64,000 nucleotides of DNA. It comes from Chamaecrista fasciculata (Eukaryota; Streptophyta; Magnoliopsida; Fabales; Fabaceae). The stretch is from the NCBI GenBank assembly GCA_003254925.1, contig QANZ01038692.1:21328-85327 (forward strand). Reading direction: 5' to 3'. The position numbers were made by a program, and so were the translations under genes. Below are positions 56,892 to 64,000 of this stretch, piece by piece; the first letter of the stretch is position 1; every line of letters begins with the position of its first letter. The notes beneath the pieces are model-generated. The model saw only the letters and a program-made list of their open reading frames with translations. It did not search any database and was not told the origin of the DNA.

Positions 56892-57960
56892 ATTGCCTGT
56901 GCCCGTGCCCTAGAGCGCATGCCCCGTGCCTGTGCCCTAGAGCCCATGCCCCGTGCCCTCGAGCGCATGCCTTGAGCGCATGCCCCATCCGCTCGAGCGC
57001 TTGCCCCCATGCGCTCGAACGCATGCCTCATGCCCATGCCCTAGAGTGCATGCCCAGTGCACGTGCCCTAGAGCCCATGCCTCGTGACCTCGAGCGCTGT
57101 CCATTGCACTCGAGCACATGCCTCGAGTGTATGCCCAATGCCCGTGCCCTAGAACCCATGCCTCGTGCCCTAAAGCGCATGCCTTGGGCCCATGCCCAAT
57201 GTGCTCGAGGCTCGAGCGCATGCCTGATACGCTCGTGCGGATGCCCAATGCCCATGCCCGTGCCCTAGAGCCCATGCCCCGTTCCCTCGAGCGCATGCCT
57301 CGAGTGCATGCCCAATGTGCTCAAGCGTATGCCCCATGCCCGTGCCCTAGAACCCATGCCCCGTGCCCTACAGCGTATGCCTAGGGTGCATGCCCAATGC
57401 GCTCGAGCGCATGCCCGATAAGCTCGTGTGCATGCCCCATGTCCGTGCTCTCAAGCGCATGCCCCATGCCCGTGCTCTAGAGCCCATGCCTCGTGCCCTC
57501 GTACGCATGCCGCGAGTGCATGCCCCATGCCCGTGCCCTATAGCGCATGCCTCGACCGCATGCTCAATGCGCTCGAGCGCATGCCTCGAGAGCATGCCCG
57601 ATACGCTTGTGCGCATGCCCCAGGCCCGTACCCTAGAGCGCATGCCCCGTGCCCTAGAGCCCATGCCCCGTGCCGTCGAGCGCAGGCTCGATGCGCTCGA
57701 GCGCCATGCCCCATGCACTCGCCTTGAGCCCATGCCCCATGCGCTCGAGCGCATGCCCTATGCCCGTGCCCTCGAGCGCATGCCCCATGCCCGTGCCCTA
57801 GAGCACATGCCCCATGCTCGTGCCCTCGAGCGCATGCCTCGAGTGAATGCCCAATGCGCTCGAGCGCATGCCCAAAGCGCTCGAGCGCTTCTCTTGAGCA
57901 CATGCCCCGTGCCCGTGCCCTCGAGCGTATGCCTCATCGCTCGAGTGCATGCCTCGGGCC
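56892..57960. repeat. GC-rich minisatellite 1 (GCATGCC / GTGCCCTAGAGC units)
   Basis: About 1.07 kb of irregular units of about 18-36 bp built from 'GAGCGCATGCCCCATGCCC' and 'GTGCCCTAGAGCCCATGCC'. All six frames are largely open, which generates many overlapping His/Ala/Arg/Pro/Met-rich frames on both strands (e.g. 57363-57980 +, 56937-57296 -). None has a start context, domain or codon pattern of a gene. Confidence 0.9.
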
Positions 57961-58349
57961 ATGCCCCGAGGCATTCCTAGGGGCAACTCCCAGGCCAGTC
58001 ATGGGGCATCATCGAGCATCTCCCGGCCAAGTGATGGGGCTTTTGCCGGCAAAGTCCTGGGCAACTCCCTGGCCGGCCAAGTCGTGGGCAACTCTCGGGC
58101 ATCATCGGGCATCTCCAAGCCAAGTCATGGGCTACTCCCGGACAAGTCATGGGGCTTTTGCCGGCCAATTCCTGGGCAACTCCCGGGCATCAATGGGCAT
58201 GTCATGGCCAACTCCCTGGGGCATCATCGGGCATCTCCCGACCAAGTCATGGGCAACTCCCGGCCAAGTCATGGGCAACTCCTGGTGAAGTCATGAGGCA
58301 TCTCCTAGGCCGGCCAACTCCCGGGCATCAATGGGCAAGTCATGGGCAA
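57961..58349. repeat. GC-rich minisatellite 2 (GGGCAACTCCCGGGCAT units)
   Basis: A second repeat type replaces the first abruptly: 'GGGCAACTCCCGGGCATCA', 'CCGGCCAAGTCATGGG' and 'GGGGCTTTTGCCGGC' alternate. It resumes after the hAT insertion, at 58781-58830. Open frames across it are compositional. Confidence 0.85.
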
Positions 58350-58780
58350 TAGACCTGATCATGAGCCCGAAAGCTCGTCCGGCCCGATTTACCCGGCCCG
58401 AAAAAATTGAAAAGGAGCCCGAAAAAAACGAGCCCGAATTTTAAAAAGCCCGTTTTAATACGGGCCGGGCTTGGGCTTTTTTTTTCAGCCCGGCCCGAAA
58501 GCCCGGCCCGTATTAATATATATATATATATATGTATTATATTATATACTATAATACCAATACCTAAATATATAATCATATAAATATGATATAATATATA
58601 TATATATANGGCAAAAAAAAAAATTATATAAAAAAGCCCGCAATCAAGCCCGGTCCACATTTATAAAAAAACGGGCTGAGCCCGGCCCGAATTAAAACGG
58701 GCTCGGGCCTAATTTTAGTTCGTTATTACCCCCTAAAGCCTGGCCCGTATTTTAGTGAGCCCGGCCCGCGATCAGGTCTA
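58350..58780. mobile_element. hAT MITE inside the Helitron, 8-bp TSD
   Basis: Perfect terminal repeats TAGACCTGATC / GATCAGGTCTA, flanked by atgggcaa (58342-58349 and 58781-58788). Subterminal regions are dense in GCCCGGCCCG and inverse around an AT core that includes an N at 58609. The flanking octamer also occurs elsewhere in the minisatellite, so the duplication is slightly less certain than the ends. Confidence 0.85.
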
Positions 58781-59093
58781 ATGGGCAACTCCCGGGCATA
58801 AATGGGCAAGTCATGGGGCATCATCGGGCATCGATGGCTTTGTTATTGAGCGACTGAATGGTAGGAAATATGTTATGCTCCATCCATATTATCGGGTAAC
58901 AAACTAGAGGGGTTTGTTCCCTGATAACGCTATTCCATTCATTTCTTCATTCTACCATCAATTCATTCGCTTACTGAAAGCACTGTAAAATGCTCGGGGT
59001 CTTTCGATAAGGAGGTAGTCCTTCCATCATCAATTTTTCTCTGTACACACCCGTCACCAAGCTTTCGATAGAGGTTTTAAGCTTAACCTTTCC

Positions 59094-59291
59094 CAACACA
59101 TCCAGGGCAAGTCATTATCTAACGTTGGTCTTTATCTCCGTCGTCCTGTATTTACCCATGGTCAATTATATGTTGCAATGTTCATAGTTCGTTCCAGAGC
59201 AGGTTTGAAGATTTTGATTTGTCATGATGACTATCCTCGAGCTGACATGACCACAAACGTTGTTTATCGCGAGGTTTTTTCCAAATATTAG
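59094..59291 (+). pseudogene. Helitron helicase C-terminal remnant
   Basis: A 65-codon stretch ending at a TAG reads 'GKSLSNVGLYLRRPVFTHGQ', then 'LYVAMFIVRSRAGLKILICH' and 'TTNVVYREVF'. This is the end of the Pif1-type helicase domain of Helitron RepHel ('QGQTLSNVGLYLPRPVFSHGQLYVAxSRV' in the family). The expected SRVRSR is altered to FIVRSR, and the 'INKSQ' box just upstream is lost. Everything N-terminal, including the Rep nuclease, is absent. In an intact element this enzyme would unwind DNA during rolling-circle transposition. Confidence 0.9.
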
Positions 59292-59525
59292 TTCATTGTT
59301 TTTTAGTAGAACATTATATTTTGTCGCATTTGGATGTAATTCATTTGATACAACTTTTTTGGTCATCTTTTTATGTTGATTGAATCTATTCTTACTTTTT
59401 ATAGATTCAATTTTATGGGTAACGTTACTTTTTTTTTTCCTTTTTGCTTTGTTCCTCCATGGGTACAATTATATAGAGCCCGATTCTTTTTTGGGACTCC
59501 GCGCAACGTGCGGGTATGATACTAG

Positions 59526-59714
59526 TCTATTCTAATTACAATTGTATTGATCAGCATTTTTGGGATAGATTGCCTTCTCCTCTTTTAGCATTTAGGAGAT
59601 GCTTAAATTTCTCCATTTATTTTCAAAGTGTACACAAGTTTCTTGAAAATTAAAGAATGCTAAAAACATTACTAAGATAATATTAATTTTTTTCATCAGG
59701 CCAAAAAGAAAAAG
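59526..59714. repeat. Direct repeat, copy 2 (after the Helitron CTAG)
   Basis: Starts immediately after CTAG with TCTATTCTAATTACAATTG and matches 56680-56868. After 'CCAAAAAGAAAAAGA' it changes to unrelated AT-rich sequence. Confidence 0.9.
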
Positions 59715-59782
59715 ATAATAATAAATTTTATTATAAAAAATTGTAGTGTGGAAACTCTTATTTCGGTTTTGTTTTAAAAATA

Positions 59783-59930
59783 AAGGGTAAGTCTATAATA
59801 CAAAGTTTGATTCTTGACATGAGATGCAATGAGTCATGAGCCAATAAAAGAATGACATGTGGAAAAGTTAGCTGTATGTAAGTAGTGGTGTGACTTCATA
59901 CACAGTTGTGATGGTTTTTTTATTCACATA
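59783..59930. mobile_element. Truncated MITE (GGGTTAGTCTA type, inverted)
   Basis: 'AGTTTGATTCTTGACATGAG', 'ATGCAATGAGTCATGAGCCA' and 'ATGACATGTGGAAAAGTTAG' match the reverse complement of 25250-25378. The distal end is missing. Confidence 0.65.
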
Positions 59931-60165
59931 ATACACTTAGATATATTATGTATCCCAATACCCAACAAAATTTCTTATTTCTCCAAATGGGATACGCATC
60001 GAACTAACACGATTTTAATATTTTAATTTTTCTGTAAAATCGTGCCTTGCAAACACGATTTCAGACTGACATGATCACGTCAGTGCTGAAATCGTGCCCC
60101 TCAGCTTGAAATCGTGCCAAAAGGGCAAGATTTCAAGGAAATTAAAGGGAGGCTGTTGCGCCTCC

Positions 60166-60166
60166 C

Positions 60167-60198
<32 letters not shown>
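60166..60198. repeat. (AT)n microsatellite
   Basis: About sixteen AT units lie just left of the third foldback. Confidence 0.85.
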
Positions 60199-60200
<2 letters not shown>

Positions 60201-60207
60201 GTATTTA

Positions 60208-61345
60208 AAGGGTAAAATGCAGTTTGGTATCATGTAGTTAGGGACGGTTCCACTTTGATACTTTGAAAGAAAATTTTTTATATTTTGGTGCCCCATGATT
60301 TGTTCCGGTCCCCTGTGCTTTATTTTCGTTTGCATTTGATGAAAAACAAGCACGTGAGAGGCACGTGTCTGATTTAAATACCAAAATGCTTCCATTTTCG
60401 CCATTTGAGACATTATGAACGATCCTAAATTCCTAATAGAGTACAAAGGCTTAGAAATGACCAAGTCTCATTGAATAGCAATGTTAAGAATTTACAAAAC
60501 AGAACTCATATAATAGTGTGCATCATCAACCTTCAACTGGGGTGATAGAGAATCTATAAACACAAAACTTGATGGATGTATCTTTCAACAACAAATATCA
60601 GCAGTTAGTGATTTTACAAACCTAGATAGAACAACAAAGTGATGAGATGGATTTTGCGAATAACAGTCCAAACTCCAAAGGGAAAGCTTAAAGTATTTCC
60701 AATGTCTTCGTCAGTATACTTATTGCCAACAAAAATAAGTCTTCTTCTTTCTCTTTGCTTGATAGTGAGATATACAACTTTGGCCACACAAGGGCTCTAT
60801 CCTCTCCGTTATTCCCATCCCCTCATCGTGTTGTACCGATCCTCCTTCTCCGACGACGCCGATTTCTGAATGTTCTCTCTTTCCGGGCTATCAAACAGAG
60901 ATGATGAAGAGAATTTTTTTTGGGTTTGGGGGATTCTGACCTTGTGAGGCGATTGGGTTGTTGAAGATGAGAGATTTCTTTGTCGGAAGCAGAGAACCCA
61001 GAACGATCTAACGTAGATGAGAGCTTCCTTCGGATTCCACCGTTAAGTCGCGATGAAATCCTTGAGTCTTTCACTCTCACGCATCTCAGCCTCTTTCTGT
61101 TTCCCCACTGCAAGAAAAATTCTAGTTCTGGTACTTTGCATCCTCTTTAATTCCTCTCTTCCGTCTTCATTTCTGCCATGAAAATCACACCATTAGTTCA
61201 TTGATATTTCATGGGATTTTTTGGTGGGAATTTGAGAGAATTTGGAGGAATGCCGCGAGTTTAGGGTTTCAAATGACAAAACTGAAAGCATCTTGGTATT
61301 TAATGCAGACCTGTGCCTCTCACGTGCTTGTTGTACTTTTAATAG
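60208..61345. mobile_element. Gene-capturing foldback (Pack-MULE-like)
   Basis: The left arm is GGGTAAAATGCAGTTTGGTA and onward; its inner part 'CAAGCACGTGAGAGGCACGT', 'TTAAATACCAAAATGCTT' pairs with the right part 'AAGCATCTTGGTATTTAATG', 'GCCTCTCACGTGCTTG'. The right outer arm seems truncated. The interior (about 60640-61200) has higher GC and exon-like composition. On the minus strand a 96-codon frame (61113-60823) ends in an Arg-rich stretch, and further on 'VAKVVYLTIKQRERRRLIFV' can be read in another frame. I do not recognise the source gene. Confidence 0.6.
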
Positions 61346-62248
61346 ACAATCTATGTGTGTTGTATTAATTTTATGTTAGATAATGAGTTAAATAACTTTC
61401 CGGTCCCTGATTTATGCACTCGCTGACAGATAGGTCCCTAAAATTTACCCATTGTACTAGCAGGTCCCCGAATTTTGCAAACGCTGCACTAATTGGTCCC
61501 TCCGTCATATTGGCGTTACAAAAATGCTGACGTGGCCATAATGGACGCTGACGTGTCCCGTTATCGCCACGTCAGATCCCGTTATGTTGAAAAAAAAAAA
61601 ATTTGTGTCACATAGATAAATAGAGACACATCAGCATTGTTGTAGTGTATTTTTCGGTCCCTGAGTTTTGGCCCGTATACTTTGCGGTCCCTTAATTGAT
61701 CCAGCCACTTATTCTCAATTCCCCCTCTTTTCCTCATCTTCATTCATTTTAGTCCCAAATCCTAAAAATAAAATTGTAAAGTATCCCAAAACCCTTGGAA
61801 GTTTCAACATTCATCACATTTTCTCATTGCATTTATAGGTCTCTAACCCATTTTTATTCTATTATTCTCAATTCCCCTTCTTTTTCATCATTTTCATTCA
61901 TTTTAGTCCCAAATCCTCAAAATAAAATTATAAAGTGTCCCAAAACTCTTCCAAACATTCTAATTTAGTCCTTAAAAATATTTAAAACCCTAAACTCTAA
62001 AAAAAGTCTAAGTTCAACAATTAGGTCCTTGATCCATTTTTATTCCATTATTCTCAATTCCCCCTCTTTTTCATCATCTTCATTCATTTTAGTCCCAAAT
62101 CTTCAAAATAAAATTATAAAGTGTTCCAAAACTCTTCCAAACATTCTAATTTAGTCCTTAAAAATATTAAAAACTATAAACCCTAAACCCTAAAATTCTA
62201 AACCCCTAAACCCTAAAAAAATTACACATCACCAGAAATTAAAAAAAA

Positions 62249-62618
62249 TTACACATCATAATTTTTTACACATCATCATACTTTTTTTCTCCCTTTAAAC
62301 CTTCATCTAAAAATTAAAAATGAATCCTAAAAGTTCAAAATAAAAAAAAAAAAAAGAAAGAAAACCATTGTTCATCATCTTCATCTTCGTTACCCACCCT
62401 AACCCCATTCACACTCTCAGACCCTTCAATCAANTTACACATCACAATTTTTTACACATCATCATACTTTTTCTCTCCCTATAAACCTTCATCCAAAAAT
62501 TAAAAATAAATCCTAAAAATTCAGAATAAAAAAAAATAGAAAGAAAACCACTGTTCATCATCTTCATCTTCGTTACCCACCCTAACCCCATTCACACTCT
62601 CACACCCTTCAATCAAAT
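62249..62618. repeat. 186-bp tandem duplication with an N at the junction
   Basis: 'TTACACATCATAATTTTTTA' at 62249 and 'TTACACATCACAATTTTTTA' at 62435 start two copies of about 186 bp that include 'CTTCGTTACCCACCCTAACC'. The ambiguous base at 62434 sits exactly between them. Confidence 0.8.
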
Positions 62619-62689
62619 CAAAATTCAGATAAAAATTCACCCTAACCCCATTCACACCCTCACACCCTTCGTCACCACCACCGCCAATT

Positions 62690-62800
62690 CAAAATTCCTC
62701 GCCAACGATTTCAATTTCCCTGAAATCTTGAAGAACATCGACGACCTGCGCCTCAAATCCAAAGAGGTGTTCTCGAATTCAGATCGAAAACTAATAAGTG
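62690..62800 (+). pseudogene. Exon-like captured fragment, source not recognised
   Basis: On the + strand 'KFLANDFNFPEILKNIDDLR' continues LKSKEVFSNSDRK and ends at a stop. The composition (no A/T runs, balanced codons) differs from the surrounding element, so it is probably a piece of captured coding sequence. I could not assign it to a family. Confidence 0.4.
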
Positions 62801-62864
62801 TTTAAGGGATTAATTGTTGCGTGTGACTAAGGATGATGAACAAAGGGACAAAACGCTGAAATTT

Positions 62865-63165
62865 TTGCTGCAGCGTCATGGTTGGGATAAAAGGCGTTGC
62901 AGAGTTGATTGTATCTCTGGGTGTCAAATTGGTATGTAGAAGGAAACAGAAGGAGGTTACAAAGAAGCATATAGGCTCCATAACATCCCAATTTAGCTCC
63001 CAGAATGTAAGCCTCATGAATCCCAAAGTTTGAACTATAAAGCAACATAATCCAAAATAAAGCTCGCCTCGAACCAACGATTTTGCCTTATCATCAATCT
63101 CTTCCTTCTACTTCTCCAATTCCTCTAATTCCTTTCTTCTTGGATCGTTCGGGCGGCCTATCGTC
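62865..63165 (-). pseudogene. Captured fragment of a mitochondrial calcium uniporter (MCU) gene
   Basis: On the minus strand 'DPRRKELEELEK', an in-frame stop, then '[20 protein letters not shown]', '[20 protein letters not shown]' and PICFFVTS can be read. This is the coiled-coil lead-in, first transmembrane helix and selectivity-filter loop of plant MCU (WDxMEP; the Asp and Glu that line the pore are both present). After 'PICFFVTS' about 35 residues of the family are missing. Homology resumes in another frame as '[16 protein letters not shown]', the MCU C-terminal region. The stop, deletion and frameshift show it is non-functional. Intact MCU forms the inner-membrane calcium channel of mitochondria. 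The fragment lies in the middle of a Mutator-like foldback. Confidence 0.85.
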
Positions 63166-64000
63166 TCCGAGTTAAGGATCTAGATGAACCGATGAAGATG
63201 ATAAATGATGATGAACTGATGAGAAGATGAAAATGAAGATAAAAAAAAATTAGGGTATTTAGGATTAAAATAAAATTAGGGATTTATGTTAAATTGGGAA
63301 GATGAAGATTAGGATTAAAATAAAATTAGGGATTTATGTTAAAATGGGAAGATGAAGATTAAGATTAAAATACATTTTAAGTTTTAGGGGTTCAGGGTTT
63401 AGGGTTTAAGGTTTTTAATATTTTTAAGGGCTAAATTGGAATGTTTGAAAGTTTTGGGACACTTTACAATTTTATTTTGAGGATTTGGGACTAAAATGAA
63501 TGAAGATGATGAAAAAGAGGGGGAATTGAGAATAATGGAATAAAAATGATGCTGATGATGATAACTGATTTTTGTGCAGATTTTTGTGATGGTGATGTTG
63601 GGGTGAGGAGGATGGGGATGAAGAATAATGGACTTTTTTTTAGAGTTTAGGGTTTGAAGTTTTAGATTTTGGGGTTAGAGTTTAGGGTTTTAAATATTTT
63701 TAAGGACTAAATTGGAATGTTTGGAAAAGTTTTGGGACACTTTCTAATTTTATTTTGAGGATTTGGGACTAAAATGAATGAAAATGATGAAAAAGAGGGG
63801 GAATTGAGAATAATGGAATAAAAATGGGTCAGGGACCTATAAGTACAATGAGGAAATGCTGATGTGTCGCTATTTTATGACGTGGCAGCTCTTTTTTTTT
63901 TTAAAATAAAAAAACATAACGGGTGCTGACGTGGCCATAACGGGACACATCAGCGTCCGTTATGGCCATGTCAGCATTTTTGTAACGCCAATATGACGGA

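Larger units (their letters stand above)
56680..59525 (+). mobile_element. Helitron with CTAG 3' end and hairpin
   Basis: The 3' end is diagnostic: a hairpin CCGCGCAACGTGCGG about 11 bp before the terminal CTAG (59522-59525), which is followed by T. A degraded helicase C-terminus lies about 235 bp upstream. The 5' end is proposed at TCTATTCTAATT (56680), preceded by A, because the same sequence begins again directly after CTAG at 59526. If instead the repeat is host duplication, the element starts near 56869. It contains two minisatellites and a hAT MITE. Confidence 0.75.
61390..64000. mobile_element. Large gene-capturing foldback, right end outside the window
   Basis: The left arm starts near GAGTTAAATAACTTTCCGGT. 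'CCGTCATATTGGCGTTACAA' and 'ATGCTGACGTGGCCATAA' at 61502-61545 return inverted at 63918-64000, where the window ends inside the right arm. Inner arms share CCCTAAA-type runs and 'TTCATTTTAGTCCCAAAT' blocks with the element at 42495, so the two belong to one family. The left inner arm has three copies of a roughly 120-bp block (about 61725, 61870, 62045). The centre carries captured gene pieces (62690-62790 and 62865-63165). Confidence 0.8.

Noticed and set aside
56833..58352. Many long overlapping open frames on both strands with His/Ala/Arg/Met-rich products
   Set aside because: All arise from GC-rich minisatellite units that lack stops in every frame; there is no domain, no unique sequence, and frames overlap on both strands.
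60639..60869. + strand 76-codon frame as a gene
   Set aside because: It lies in a gene-capturing foldback, and the better exon-like reading is on the other strand and broken into frames.

Overview
The window is AT-rich, gene-sparse nuclear DNA of a flowering plant, most probably a eudicot. It has four intron-bearing or plant-type genes, an L1-type LINE, Ty1/copia, Helitron, hAT and Mutator-like remnants, tRNA-derived SINEs, and many intergenic inverted-repeat elements with TTTGGTCC-type arms. Three single Ns (21886, 58609, 62434) show it is a draft assembly. I cannot name the species.

Genes, left to right: an LRR receptor-like kinase (18346-21316, +, 2 exons, 770 aa); a microtubule plus-end protein of the EB1C type (22168-24200, +, 6 exons, 329 aa); a D3-type cyclin closest to CYCD3;2 (30410-31791, -, 4 exons, 361 aa); and an F-box/LRR protein of the SKIP2/VFB type (54169-55806, +, 1 exon, 545 aa). 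From memory, the best Arabidopsis matches are the four consecutive genes At5g67280, At5g67270, At5g67260 and At5g67250. The window is therefore a collinear block that has been expanded by mobile DNA, mainly in the 22 kb between the cyclin and the F-box gene. The genes share no evident pathway; the collinearity reflects ancestry.

Layout: 1-11.8 kb is intergenic with one copia remnant, an LTR-like remnant and three foldback elements. 11.87-15.37 kb is a 5'-truncated, frameshifted LINE with a 13-bp target-site duplication (TSD). 15.5-18.2 kb holds a SINE, MITEs and nested foldbacks. 18.3-31.8 kb carries the first three genes, with MITEs inside two introns. 32-42 kb is a dense series of foldbacks and hAT MITEs, including a 922-bp inverted repeat. 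42.5-44.5 kb is a 2-kb Mutator-like foldback with a 9-bp TSD, telomere-like repeats and a captured ROH1-like gene start. 45.26-49.12 kb is a tandem array of about six units of 650-700 bp, built partly from a LINE leader and a hAT terminus. 56.68-59.71 kb is a Helitron with a helicase C-terminus, two GC-rich minisatellites, an inserted hAT MITE, and its first ~190 bp repeated right after its CTAG end. 60.2-64.0 kb holds two more gene-capturing foldbacks, one carrying a decayed fragment of a mitochondrial calcium uniporter gene; the last runs off the window.

No rRNA, functional tRNA, CRISPR array or prokaryotic feature was seen.
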